Shown here piece by piece: positions 35,069 to 44,150 of a stretch of DNA of 64,000 nucleotides. The notes under the pieces are model-generated. The model saw nothing but the letters and a program-made list of their open reading frames with translations. It was not told the DNA's origin and did no database searches. The stretch lies in the NCBI RefSeq assembly GCF_000420845.1, contig NZ_ATVS01000012.1, positions 36,442 to 100,441 of the forward strand, written 5' to 3'. The position numbers were made by a program, and so were the translations under genes. The stretch is from Butyrivibrio sp. AE3009. GTDB taxonomy: Bacteria; Bacillota; Clostridia; Lachnospirales; Lachnospiraceae. Positions within the stretch are counted from its first letter, which is position 1. Each line of letters opens with the position of its first letter.

Positions 35069-35290
35069 ATGTCAGATATAAAGTTTGAAATAGAAGAGGA
35101 AATAGGAGTTTTATCTGAAGGCTCCAGAGGCTGGACTAAGGAGTTTAACAAGGTTTCTTGGAATGGTGGGGCTGCAAAGTATGATCTTCGCGATTGGAGC
35201 CCAGAGCATGAAAAAATGGGCAAGGGAGTGACTTTAACGGACGATGAGGCACGTTCCCTTTATGAGATGCTTAAAGGTATATTTGAATAA
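35069..35290 (+). CDS. PC4/YdbC-like ssDNA-binding protein
   Basis: A 73-aa protein, IKFEIEEEIGVLSEGSRGWT, then KEFNKVSWNGGAAKYDLRDW and SPEHEKMGKGVTLTDDEA. This closely resembles YdbC, a bacterial PC4-fold dimer that binds single-stranded nucleic acid. AAGGAG is upstream. YdbC is normally a stand-alone housekeeping-type gene; here it lies inside a defence operon between a methyltransferase and a helicase, where it may hold unwound DNA. Confidence 0.8.
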   Translation: MSDIKFEIEEEIGVLSEGSRGWTKEFNKVSWNGGAAKYDLRDWSPEHEKMGKGVTLTDDEARSLYEMLKGIFE

Positions 35291-35313
35291 ATAATGCTTA
35301 AGGTGGTGTAGAG

Positions 35314-36432
35314 ATGGGATTTAAGTTACCAAGATATTCAGATTTGACAGATGAGCAGAGAGTAATTGTTAACCTGCCTCTTGATAAGAACCATTTGGTT
35401 ACAGGGGCTCCAGGTACAGGAAAGTCTGTAATTGCGATTTATAGGGCTTCTGACATGTCTAATGCTGGAAAAGATGTATTGATGCTTGTATATAACAGGC
35501 CACTTATGATGTACATTAAGTCAGCCGTGGAATCGTTAGATATAGATGCACAGGTTAGTACATGGCAGTCTTGGATTTCAAAGTTTTATAAAGAAGAGGT
35601 TGGAACAACATGCCCGCAAACTGATGGCGCATTTACTTATGATTGGCCAGTTATAAAGAAGGCTTTTGGAAGGCTTGGAAAGAAGTTTGATCAAGTGATA
35701 GTTGACGAAGCTCAGGATGTTCCGCTTGAGCTTATTGAGTCACTGATGCTTATTTCCAAAGGCGTAACATGCTTTATGGATGAGAAGCAGTCTATTATGG
35801 ACAGATATACTGATGCAATGGATGTTGCAGAGGTTTTGGGTGTAAAGACAGCATATGCTCTATGGAATAATTTTAGGAATCCTAAAGGGATTTATGATTT
35901 CGCAAAGGTGTTTAATCCGGAGGCGGATTCCGACACTGTTAACCAAGATACCACAAAGCCGTCCATGATTAAGTGTTCTGATTATGGTCATGCTAATGCG
36001 ACACAGCTTACGAGTAAGATGGTGCAGGTTATTAAGAGAAACTATGGCCTGAACTATATTGGAGTATTTGTAAACAATAAGAGCCTTAACGCCACTTACG
36101 AAGAATTGAGAAATGAGTTGGATGATACAGATGTGTTCATGTTTAAGGCAAAGTCAAAAGATCATAACACGATTGATTTTGACGAGCCTGGAGTATATAT
36201 CTTGTCATATAACACCATGAAGGGGCTGGAATTTGATGCAGTTCTTTTGCCAAGACCAGAATGCATTAATTCAAGTGGAGATTCCAAGGTGGATAACAAT
36301 ATTCTTTACGTTGCGACAACCAGAGCTTCACAGAAATTGTACGGATTCTATTTTAAGGAACATGCATCTGCTAAGTTTATTGATTTCTTCTCCAGAATAG
36401 ATGGACATAGAGATCTATTAAGTTGGGAGTGA
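35314..36432 (+). CDS. UvrD/DUF2075-like SF1 helicase
   Basis: A 372-aa compact SF1 ATPase: Walker A GAPGTGKS (31-38), DEAQD (131-135), a NNFRNPKGI motif (IV-like) and the late VATTRASQKLYGFY (motif VI). It is shorter than UvrD and lacks large accessory domains. Four bases separate it from the next gene. It may sense or process phage DNA for the HEPN effector two genes downstream. Confidence 0.8.
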   Translation: MGFKLPRYSDLTDEQRVIVNLPLDKNHLVTGAPGTGKSVIAIYRASDMSNAGKDVLMLVYNRPLMMYIKSAVESLDIDAQVSTWQSWISKFYKEEVGTTCPQTDGAFTYDWPVIKKAFGRLGKKFDQVIVDEAQDVPLELIESLMLISKGVTCFMDEKQSIMDRYTDAMDVAEVLGVKTAYALWNNFRNPKGIYDFAKVFNPEADSDTVNQDTTKPSMIKCSDYGHANATQLTSKMVQVIKRNYGLNYIGVFVNNKSLNATYEELRNELDDTDVFMFKAKSKDHNTIDFDEPGVYILSYNTMKGLEFDAVLLPRPECINSSGDSKVDNNILYVATTRASQKLYGFYFKEHASAKFIDFFSRIDGHRDLLSWE

Positions 36433-36436
36433 GCCG

Positions 36437-38137
36437 ATGGAAAAACTTTACATCTACTGTAGTAATAATCAGGCATACCATGTATTGATAAATAACGATA
36501 TTGTCTCAAAGGCTGTTATGACAGCGGATTTTAAGAGTGATACAGCATCGTTTATGAGTGATGATTTTATATTTGCGTCTAAAAAGAGACTATCTGAACA
36601 AGTAGGGATATATGGAGTTTCAAGTTCATATTATCCGGTGGCATTGGAAGTGGTTTTTGATGAAAATGCTAGTAAGATTCCTGCATACTTAACGCTTATG
36701 AGTGCGGACGGAATTTACTCTTTGTCCGAGAAAAAGAGCGTTGCGGATGCCTTTGCTGATGAGGCATGTTTTGGTGCATTTATATGTGGAGAGGTGCCAA
36801 TTACGTATCTCAGCAAGATTATCTTTGATAATGAAGATCAGAAATTGTCATTTAAAAAATCATCTTTGGATTTATGGTTCCCAGAAGATTTGTATTATAT
36901 CTGGAGTGACGAAGGGGTTGATGAAAGGATAACTCCTGAGGTTATCAGAAGCTTGTCTGAAAAAGCTGATGTAAGTGTCAGTGAAGATGAAAAGAAGGCT
37001 GTTCGGAGAAGTGTGATTGACCGCTTGCGTGTAAAAGCTGCAGCATATTATGGCATAGAGGCAACTGGTGATTGGAGTATTGGATGTTTAAAGACAAATG
37101 TTGATGCTGAGCTAATAAACTTCTTGGATAACAATGATAAGCTCCGTGATTGTGTAAAGAATATATATGGGGACTCTTATTCTGATTTTGAAAATGCTAG
37201 AGATAAGGTCCTTGATGAGAATAGTAGTGACATAGATAAAAATTTGTTTAGAGTTATTGCGGATATTATTCTTTCTTTGACAGAGACCAGAGGAAAGATA
37301 ACCGAAGATGTTTTTACTGAAATAGGCGGAAAATGTATTGAGGCTGCTGGCGATAGCACAACAACTGTCGCTGGAGCTTTGAAAACGATAAAAACATATC
37401 TGACATCAAACATGGATCCAGATGAGGCGCTTAAGAACATTGGACCACATGATGTGCTCAGAGCATTTATGCTTTTCATGGACCAGCAGGATAATTCAGA
37501 TTTCCTTAAACGTGCAAGCTCAAAGCTTAGCCAGAACGAGCGAAGATACGCATATATTCTATTTGGACTCCTAAATGGGATGTATGAAGTGGACAGAGGA
37601 AATAAATCCAATAGAGCGTTAGAGCATCAGATAGAGACGAAAGTCATGAAACTGATATCTAATGATTATCTGGTTCCTGTTCCGGGCAATGCTGCTGAAA
37701 CTCCATTTATGAAAGGCACGTTATCAGATGAGGCTGTATATGGAATAAAGCCATTTAAGAATGAATGGTATGATATCGAGTCTTCTCAAAAGCTTCTTAT
37801 AGACTGTAATGATGCGGCTTTATTAGAAAAAATCTATTCTGTTATGAGCAAGAGCATGAAAGATGATCCAATCCCTGAGCAGGATGTGTATTCTTTGAAA
37901 GAGCCTATCAGTATCGTGGTCAAAGTCGGAGAAAAGGTCATTGAGCAGTATGAAATCACTCATAAAAAGGATGCCAAGGACTTTGGTAAGAAAGTTGAAA
38001 AAGCTGTAAAGACAGCAAAAGAAGACTTTAATATAGAGGGATTTAAGAGATATTTAGCAGATAAAGACCGTTATAAAAAGTTTTTCAAAAAGAATACAGA
38101 CAATGTCCAGGAATGGTGTAGGAAGATAAGCAAATGA
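36437..38137 (+). CDS. Unknown 566-aa defence-operon protein
   Basis: A soluble, mostly acidic protein. The first ~150 residues look beta-rich (LYIYCSNNQAYHVLINND, ALEVVFDENASKIPAYLTLM), the middle (~165-400) is helical, and the last ~120 residues are Lys-rich (KKFFKKNTDNVQEWCRK). No enzymatic motif is seen and I do not recognise the family. It lies between the SF1 helicase and the HEPN protein and overlaps the latter by 4 bp, so it probably bridges or regulates them. Confidence 0.65.
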   Translation: MEKLYIYCSNNQAYHVLINNDIVSKAVMTADFKSDTASFMSDDFIFASKKRLSEQVGIYGVSSSYYPVALEVVFDENASKIPAYLTLMSADGIYSLSEKKSVADAFADEACFGAFICGEVPITYLSKIIFDNEDQKLSFKKSSLDLWFPEDLYYIWSDEGVDERITPEVIRSLSEKADVSVSEDEKKAVRRSVIDRLRVKAAAYYGIEATGDWSIGCLKTNVDAELINFLDNNDKLRDCVKNIYGDSYSDFENARDKVLDENSSDIDKNLFRVIADIILSLTETRGKITEDVFTEIGGKCIEAAGDSTTTVAGALKTIKTYLTSNMDPDEALKNIGPHDVLRAFMLFMDQQDNSDFLKRASSKLSQNERRYAYILFGLLNGMYEVDRGNKSNRALEHQIETKVMKLISNDYLVPVPGNAAETPFMKGTLSDEAVYGIKPFKNEWYDIESSQKLLIDCNDAALLEKIYSVMSKSMKDDPIPEQDVYSLKEPISIVVKVGEKVIEQYEITHKKDAKDFGKKVEKAVKTAKEDFNIEGFKRYLADKDRYKKFFKKNTDNVQEWCRKISK

Positions 38138-39816
38138 ATAAATATGAAGGTATTTACAGCAATACACCTAGTGAGGCTGATATAGCTGTCGTAAAAAAAG
38201 AATTATATGATAATCCTTCCAGTACAAGTTGGGAGGATTACTATTGGGGAGCAAAATGTATTTCAGAATATGATAAGGATGATTTTAATCCCACGTTGCT
38301 TTCTAGTATTTTAAACAATTCGTTGAAATATGGTCTTACATACAGACTGAATCAGGAATACTATCTTGACGTAATCAAGAAATTGGCTGGGGTTTATTCT
38401 CTTTTAGGGAGATACGAACTGACATTGAATTGTCTAAATTCAGTTTTGGAATTGGATGATAATGCTCCTGATTGGGTATTCCATGATCTTGTTTCCGCGC
38501 AAAATAGGACTAGAGCTATAAAACGGAATTTGAAAAATCCGAAGATGTTCTTGGCTGATTTATCACGCAATGATGAAAACTCATTGGAAGTGAAGAGAAA
38601 GCAGACAAATATATTTAAAGAGTTCCTCGCTGCTGGAGTGGTTTACTTATCTGATAATCCTACAGCAGAAGTGGGTATGGATGCAATAAAAGAAGCTGCA
38701 ATTGGATATGGCCTTGCTGATTCTTCAGAGTGGACAACTTTTGTAAATGCAACAAATGGAAACTTCTCAAGCGAAATAAAAGAAGTAATCAAGAATGAAA
38801 TAAAACCTGACACAGCGATAAAGACTGAGCCAGCCAAGCAAGAAGAGGTAAAACGTCCTCTTGTTATTTCTTTGTTTCCAGAACCTGAAGAGACAACCCA
38901 GGATACAAAATATGAGGATCTATTGAAGAAGCTAGAGAAAATGCAAGCTGAATTGGATCAGAAAAACGAGGAGTTAAAGAAGGCTGGAAGTACTGTTGAG
39001 CAATTAACACAGGCGAACAGAGAATTACAGGCTAGTGTTGAGAAATTTAACAATGACATTTCTGAATATGATAATGAGTTAGAAGAAAAGCGCAAAGAAA
39101 TAAAGGAATTAGAGCAAGCACTGGTTTCTGCCAGTGGTGATTCGAGCGAAAAGAAGGTTTTAGAAGAAAGAATCGCAGTAGCTCAAGATGAAAAGAGCAA
39201 GTTGACAGAACAGATAGCTGCTGTAAAGGATGCCTTAAAGGAATCTGAAGAGAAATTACAAAGTACTGGAGAGCAGCTTAAGAACAGTATTGAAGAAAAT
39301 CGTAGTCTCAAAGCAAAGCTTGACAGTACAGGCGCAGAATCACAGATTTTTGCTGATTACAAAGCAGCTGTAATACTAGGAAAATGCAAAACTTTTGAAT
39401 ATATAACAGCGAAGAAACTTGCTAGATGGTTACATAAGTATTTGAAGAATTTCAATGATTGGTGGGAGCGGAGAGTAATCTGTAATCTTAGCAATGATCA
39501 GGCATTAAGAGCTCAAGATGGACATTATACATCTCTTGAAGAGTTTGATTTGGCAGCACTACTTAGAATTTGCAGTAGAAACTGGAATCTGTTTAAGCAA
39601 TACATCTTTTTGGCAGATTCTGAATGGCAATGCATGAGTGATATGTTTGATGTCAGAAATGGTATTGCTCATTTTAATGTTGCACCTATGCAGAAGGATG
39701 TAGTGGTGGGTTATCTTCAGACTATGTCAGAATTCTTGGTGATTCTAAATGCTAATACAGAGAGTAAAGAAGTCGAAAAATATGCCAGAGAAGTTTCTAA
39801 AATGGAGTTAGATTGA
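38134..39816 (+). CDS. Coiled-coil protein with Swt1-like HEPN ribonuclease domain
   Basis: A 560-aa protein. An N-terminal TPR-like helical part (~1-200) is followed by a long coiled coil (~265-410), then a C-terminal domain like Swt1-type HEPN: FDLAALLRICSRNWNLF and FDVRNGIAHFN. R508-N-x-x-x-H513 is the RX4H catalytic signature of HEPN ribonucleases, which often cut tRNA or mRNA in abortive infection. It is the last gene of the operon, followed by a bidirectional terminator. Confidence 0.8.
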   Translation: MNKYEGIYSNTPSEADIAVVKKELYDNPSSTSWEDYYWGAKCISEYDKDDFNPTLLSSILNNSLKYGLTYRLNQEYYLDVIKKLAGVYSLLGRYELTLNCLNSVLELDDNAPDWVFHDLVSAQNRTRAIKRNLKNPKMFLADLSRNDENSLEVKRKQTNIFKEFLAAGVVYLSDNPTAEVGMDAIKEAAIGYGLADSSEWTTFVNATNGNFSSEIKEVIKNEIKPDTAIKTEPAKQEEVKRPLVISLFPEPEETTQDTKYEDLLKKLEKMQAELDQKNEELKKAGSTVEQLTQANRELQASVEKFNNDISEYDNELEEKRKEIKELEQALVSASGDSSEKKVLEERIAVAQDEKSKLTEQIAAVKDALKESEEKLQSTGEQLKNSIEENRSLKAKLDSTGAESQIFADYKAAVILGKCKTFEYITAKKLARWLHKYLKNFNDWWERRVICNLSNDQALRAQDGHYTSLEEFDLAALLRICSRNWNLFKQYIFLADSEWQCMSDMFDVRNGIAHFNVAPMQKDVVVGYLQTMSEFLVILNANTESKEVEKYAREVSKMELD

Positions 39817-39817
39817 T

Positions 39818-39866
39818 GGGTACCGCTTTTGTGACAGGGGTCATAAAAGCGGTATCCTTCTTTTTG
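39818..39866. terminator. Bidirectional terminator between convergent operons
   Basis: TACCGCTTTT (39821-39830) pairs with AAAAGCGGTA (39845-39854), with an inner TGAC/GTCA. A T-run follows on the plus strand (TCCTTCTTTTT) and an A-rich arm serves the minus strand. It closes both the HEPN operon and the WYL operon. Confidence 0.85.
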
Positions 39867-39868
39867 GT

Positions 39869-40897
39869 TTATATAATCGACCAATTATCTGATAGCCTGT
39901 AGTTATCTAGGGTCTGCTGTGCTCTCTCTAAAACTGTTTGACGTGTGGATGATGGTTCCAAATAAATCATCGAGGATCCATAGCTCCTGACCCAACGTTG
40001 AAAATCACCCATACCAATGATATCGTCTTCAAAATAATAATTGTCCCCTTCTTTGTAGAATTTGCAAGTGGCTTTGCGATAGGCGATATCGTTTTCAATT
40101 TTCTGAATCATATTTGGAGTTGAAGATCCTATTTTTATTTTTACGTGTGTTGGATTTTCTGTTTCCTTGAAATAAGCGCCCCAAGCATATTTTGACTTTG
40201 GAGATTTGTTTGCATGTGGCATAGGTGAAGAATCCCTGATAATCTTACAGTTCTGCACTATTCTATCAAGACGATATAGTTTGCCTTCTGAGGACCTAAG
40301 GTATATCCAGTTATCATTTGTGTTTGTGAAGAGCTCATTAGGATAGCAGGTAATAGTCTCTGTGAAATTGTTTCTATCACTATAGGCAAAGGATATAGAA
40401 CAATGATCTTCTATAGCATCGGATATAATGGCCTTATTTTTGATTACCTCTGAGGAAAGCGGGCTGATAGTGTTCTTTCTTTCATATAACGATCCCCGTT
40501 TAATGGATAAAACGTCTTCTTTTAGCGTTTTAAGTGCACCATATTCTATGTGTGTTAGAGTTAAAATCGCATCTTCATTTGAAGATAATAATCTAATGCT
40601 CATATTCCATATGACATCGTCATAATCACCATTCAGAATCTTATGATTTATTTCATCAGGTGTTTCTTCGTAATTCTCAAAAAAAGATAATTCATCATCA
40701 CCTAGGTCCATATCGGTGTTAGTGTATAGGCAGGTCTTGAGAACATGATTATTAATGATGGCGATGATTGTTTTTCGCATGTAAGGAAGAGGTACATTGC
40801 AATCTCTTGCCATATTTGTGATTGTTGAATCATACTCATCGGAATAAATGAAAGATATGATGTTGCCTATAAGGTTGTACTTATCATTTGAATTCAT
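39869..40897 (-). CDS. WYL-domain regulator (second gene)
   Basis: A 342-aa protein: an N-terminal HTH-like region, then a WYL domain with ISFAYSDRNN, the WIYLR motif and YRLDRIV, then a C-terminal WCX-like part ending YGSSMIYLEPSSTRQ. WYL proteins sense nucleic acid or nucleotide ligands and control many defence loci (BrxR, CapW). It overlaps the first WYL gene by 14 bp, so the two are probably made in fixed ratio and may form a heteromer. Confidence 0.8.
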   Translation of the reverse strand: MNSNDKYNLIGNIISFIYSDEYDSTITNMARDCNVPLPYMRKTIIAIINNHVLKTCLYTNTDMDLGDDELSFFENYEETPDEINHKILNGDYDDVIWNMSIRLLSSNEDAILTLTHIEYGALKTLKEDVLSIKRGSLYERKNTISPLSSEVIKNKAIISDAIEDHCSISFAYSDRNNFTETITCYPNELFTNTNDNWIYLRSSEGKLYRLDRIVQNCKIIRDSSPMPHANKSPKSKYAWGAYFKETENPTHVKIKIGSSTPNMIQKIENDIAYRKATCKFYKEGDNYYFEDDIIGMGDFQRWVRSYGSSMIYLEPSSTRQTVLERAQQTLDNYRLSDNWSII

Positions 40898-42236
40898 CGT
40901 TATCCTCGTAATTAGCTGCTATCTTAGTGTATGTTTCAATCATATCTTGCTTTAGTTTCGGTGGCTCTAATGCTAGTACAGAGAAACCAAAGCTTCGTAG
41001 ATACCTTTCGAAACTTGAGATTCCACGAATAGTATCTTCATAAATGTAGTCGTAAATACAATCATCTGGCTTATTATCAATTTCACGGATGATTGCATTT
41101 TTTCTTACTTGGCATAAATCATAGAAACGTTTATGTACATTGCTAAATCTCTGGAATAGAACCTTTACATGATACACATTATCTTCATAAGCAGCAGAAA
41201 ACATCTCTTCTAAAATGTTGTAATAACATTGTTGATGATATTGGTCTGAAGGTTCATCTAAGGTTGTGACATTACTCATGCGGTCTAGGCGTAGTGAAGT
41301 GGTATAACCTGTTGTGATGTTTTTACCTAGGGCATAGAAAAAAGATGTATCTGGACTATAAAACAAAAGGCCTACAGAGAATATGTATGTGTTTTTTCGA
41401 CCTCTTGCTTCATAATCTAACTGGATAAGATTGCTTTTATAACCGCTTTGAATAAAAATATTAAAAGAGTCTATTTGCTCTTGTGTTATATCATTTATCC
41501 TTCCGAAACGATGTTGATCAGAATCCTTGCCTTCAAGATTAATAAGATTTGTGATTTTGGCATATGTTTGCTTTAAAAGCACTGAATCTGTAGCGGATGA
41601 GGCTGATTCTTCATATCTTTGACAAAATTCATATAAGCTATCTCCGGACAGGGGGATAATATAAGGTGCTGCATTTGAAAGACGATACTTAGTATGCTTT
41701 CCTTTTTCACATGCAACCAGCTTTTCTTTACATAGCTTGGAAAGATCTTGTCTTAATACTGTTACGGAGGCAATATCTTTGGCAACATCTCCATTTTCAC
41801 TTGCATCAAGAAGGTTTTTACGGAGATTCTTTATTAGATTTGCATTATCGTAATGCTTGCTAGGGTTATCTGAATCAATAAGAACTCGCATTTGATCAAT
41901 ATTGTAGTCTCTTAAGGCTATGGTTTTTATCAGGAGTTCATTAAATGATAGTTTTTCATATTTAGAGAGGAGGAAAAGAATAAGCCACTGGCGTATGTCA
42001 CTGTCTTTTATGGGAGAAAGCACCTCGCATGAAGATTTTTCTTCTAATCTGACAATTCCGCTTCTTGGCGGAGTTACTATCACATACCCGTTGGCTTTTA
42101 TTGAAAGCAGCACCTCACTGAGCCTTGATTTTGATATGTTGGTTTTTTGCATGATTTCTGTTCTGGAGACATCTTCGTTTATATGCTTTTTTAATATGTC
42201 CAAAACAGCACTCTGGTAATCTCTCTTCTCTTCCAT
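40884..42236 (-). CDS. WYL-domain regulator (first gene), with HTH
   Basis: A 450-aa protein with an N-terminal winged HTH (TEIMQKTNISKSRLSEVLLS), a middle helical part, a WYL-like domain (LIQLDYEARGRKNTYIF, TTSLRLDRMSNV) and a C-terminal WCX-like domain ending with RYLRSFGFSVLALEPP. Its ribosome site GAGAGG is complementary to the hairpin RNAs described at 42.4 and 55.4 kb. It is transcribed divergently from the first of these. Confidence 0.75.
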   Translation of the reverse strand: MEEKRDYQSAVLDILKKHINEDVSRTEIMQKTNISKSRLSEVLLSIKANGYVIVTPPRSGIVRLEEKSSCEVLSPIKDSDIRQWLILFLLSKYEKLSFNELLIKTIALRDYNIDQMRVLIDSDNPSKHYDNANLIKNLRKNLLDASENGDVAKDIASVTVLRQDLSKLCKEKLVACEKGKHTKYRLSNAAPYIIPLSGDSLYEFCQRYEESASSATDSVLLKQTYAKITNLINLEGKDSDQHRFGRINDITQEQIDSFNIFIQSGYKSNLIQLDYEARGRKNTYIFSVGLLFYSPDTSFFYALGKNITTGYTTSLRLDRMSNVTTLDEPSDQYHQQCYYNILEEMFSAAYEDNVYHVKVLFQRFSNVHKRFYDLCQVRKNAIIREIDNKPDDCIYDYIYEDTIRGISSFERYLRSFGFSVLALEPPKLKQDMIETYTKIAANYEDNDEFK

Positions 42237-42296
42237 ATATAGCCTCTCAATAGTTTATATACATAATCATATTATTGAACGAAGGCGTTTACAACA

Positions 42297-42334
42297 TATA
42301 ATTCGGAAAATATATGAATTAAGATGCGTATTAT
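42297..42334 (+). promoter_or_regulatory. Shared-box promoter 3 (hairpin RNA A)
   Basis: TATAATTCGGAAAATATAT (42297-42315), with 21 bases between TTCGGA and TATTAT (42329-42334). The first 19 bases are identical to the box at 55311. It lies in the intergenic region shared with the WYL operon. Confidence 0.6.
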
Positions 42335-42340
42335 GTATTT

Positions 42341-42462
42341 ATAAAGCAAACAGCGAATTGTCAGTTTAAGAGAGGCTATGCTATGTTTATCTCTTTTTCA
42401 TGTGGTTATGAATTGTGTTTGTTATTGGTTGCCTTTCAACATAGCCTCTTTTAAGTTGACAG
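42341..42462 (+). ncRNA. Hairpin RNA A, first of a homologous pair
   Basis: The left arm 42360-42380 and right arm 42442-42462 form 21 continuous RNA pairs, three of them G-U, around a ~60-nt U-rich loop. The loop contains ATGTGGTTA, shared with copy B. The right arm includes GCCTCTTTT, so the inner stem could also act as a terminator. There is no open reading frame. Transcription from 42341 is inferred from the -10 element. Confidence 0.6.
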
Positions 42463-42497
42463 TTCATTTTGATTAGTTCAATGAGATTGGAGAAAAT

Positions 42498-42878
42498 ATG
42501 TTTAAAGTGGTTGAAGTAGTTAATGGGGTTGAAGTGGTTAATACATATCCAGAACCGGATATGTTCGCATATAAAGTGATTCTCCTGGCAATAGCAGATT
42601 TGGATTTGGAAAAAAGCGAGTACGAAGTATGTATTGACGCGGAAGAGATAGCGAGCAAACTCACGCCCCCTGTGGGAGAGACTAGGACAATGCTGGGGGA
42701 TATTATAAAAAGAAAACTGGATGGATCTTCGATTTATGATTGGTCTATTTGCTTGGATGGCAAAGATGGGAAAAAGACATTACATCAGATTGTTACCGAT
42801 GCTGATATTCAAGGTGACTGCCTGGTTTTAAGATTTAATCATTCATTGAAAACCAGCATTAAGGCGATGGCTTTATAA
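42498..42878 (+). CDS. Hypothetical protein (126 aa), weakly Rep_3-like
   Basis: A small acidic protein starting MFKVVEVVNGVEVVNTYPEP. A helical part (FAYKVILLAIADLDLEKSEY) and the ending QGDCLVLRFNHSLKTSIKAM are faintly like the N-terminal winged helix of Rep_3 initiators, too weak to assign. GATTGGAGA is upstream. It lies just after hairpin RNA A. Confidence 0.5.
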   Translation: MFKVVEVVNGVEVVNTYPEPDMFAYKVILLAIADLDLEKSEYEVCIDAEEIASKLTPPVGETRTMLGDIIKRKLDGSSIYDWSICLDGKDGKKTLHQIVTDADIQGDCLVLRFNHSLKTSIKAMAL

Positions 42879-42890
42879 AACTATTATAAA

Positions 42891-42926
42891 AATATTCGAA
42901 ATAACAACAATTGTAGGCTGTATGAT
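42891..42926 (+). promoter_or_regulatory. Shared-box promoter 4
   Basis: AATATTCGAA (42891-42900), 20 bases, then TATGAT (42921-42926). It is weaker than the others but has the same layout. It would start transcription a few bases before the hairpin at 42944 and so may be attenuated before reaching 43050. Confidence 0.45.
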
Positions 42927-42943
42927 ACTAAAATGGTGGAGGG

Positions 42944-42977
42944 AGGAGCGTTTTTGATAGGTGCTCCTTCTTTTTCT
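42944..42977 (+). terminator. Terminator or attenuator ahead of 43050
   Basis: AGGAGC (42944-42949) pairs with GCTCCT (42963-42968), followed by TCTTTTTCTTT. It ends the 42498 gene and may also cap transcripts from promoter 4. Confidence 0.7.
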
Positions 42978-43049
42978 TTAATGCTGGCCATTATGAAGAT
43001 ATATGATTGATTAAAAGTATCGAATGCTACCGTGAGAAGGGAGTAGGTT

Positions 43050-44120
43050 ATGTCAGTTAGAAGGCTAAGATATCTTTCGGAATCAGAGGATAAATTATTC
43101 CAGTATAACAGCGATATCATGAATGAGTGTTTTGGTGGAAATTATACCCATTATTTCAATGATCCAGTTAAGGAAGTTTATGGTGGTTATGTTTGGTTTC
43201 CTAAAGAACGTGTAAAAGCAAGGAATGGTGAGTGGCTGCCAGGGTCGAAAGAGGTTAATTGGAAGAATTATGTAGATGATAACGGCAAGAAGATGTATAT
43301 GTACTTAAACCCTGGAGAGACGATAAAGCCCGCTGTAAAAGAAAGGCCAACAAAACCTGAAGATGCTACGCCGTGTTTTACTTTTTTAAAATCGGATAGA
43401 TACGATGGATACTACAAGTATGTTGGAACTTTTATGACAGATTTGAATGCTTCAACTGGAGATAGACGCGTCTTACGAAAACTCAGAGGAGATATTGATT
43501 TAAGTATTTGGTGTGATGGTATCAACAGTGGTTATTACGAAGTAGAAGGAAATCCAGCGCTTGAGCATTATTACCTCTTTGGAGATTTTAAGAAGCATAA
43601 AAAGACTATAGAATCATACGATCATAGCAAAGCTTATCATGAGTATATGAATAAAACGAAAGAGCTGGTTGATAATTATAGCCTTGCTAGAATTATTAGG
43701 CTGGGAGAAGATAGCTTTAAAGCTGACTATTGCGCTTTACTTATTAAAACAATTAGCGATGTATATGGTGAAATCATAGATAGAAGGGATTTATACCCCT
43801 TAGGAAAGTCTTTTCAAGAAATCGGCATGGCTTATTACGAACTTCTTAGTCAGCCAGAGGATTATAACGGTGCTATTAGGCATAGTGTATTAACGCCGAG
43901 GATTGCAGGAATGATAATGGGGGTATATGACCCATATTATTATATTTATGGCCTGAATGAAGAGAAGGTGAATAAGTGCATTAAGACATTGGGATTAAGT
44001 GAATACGAAGCGGAAAGTATCGAAGAAAAAATATGCATGCTTTATTTCTGGAAACAGTGCATGTGTGATATGGATGAGTGGTCTATACCATCATATTATG
44101 CATTTATATCTGAATTGTAA
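43050..44120 (+). CDS. Hypothetical protein (356 aa) at the start of the MORC module
   Basis: The N-terminal half has a beta-rich domain (CFTFLKSDRYDGYYKYVGTF, then DRRVLRKLRGDIDLSIW) that resembles small PUA/EVE-like or AspBHI-N-like modified-base readers next to nucleases, but I cannot confirm the family. The C-terminal half is helical (YCALLIKTISDVYGEIIDRR). GAAGGGAG is upstream. It is separated from the GHKL gene by 122 bp that contain a promoter. Confidence 0.5.
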   Translation: MSVRRLRYLSESEDKLFQYNSDIMNECFGGNYTHYFNDPVKEVYGGYVWFPKERVKARNGEWLPGSKEVNWKNYVDDNGKKMYMYLNPGETIKPAVKERPTKPEDATPCFTFLKSDRYDGYYKYVGTFMTDLNASTGDRRVLRKLRGDIDLSIWCDGINSGYYEVEGNPALEHYYLFGDFKKHKKTIESYDHSKAYHEYMNKTKELVDNYSLARIIRLGEDSFKADYCALLIKTISDVYGEIIDRRDLYPLGKSFQEIGMAYYELLSQPEDYNGAIRHSVLTPRIAGMIMGVYDPYYYIYGLNEEKVNKCIKTLGLSEYEAESIEEKICMLYFWKQCMCDMDEWSIPSYYAFISEL

Positions 44121-44150
44121 GAAAAATCGCTTTTTCAGCCAAGAATTAAG

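Noticed and set aside
42498..42878. A second replication initiator (Rep_3)
   Set aside because: Resemblance is limited to a short winged-helix-like pattern and the protein is only 126 aa; no iterons lie next to it.
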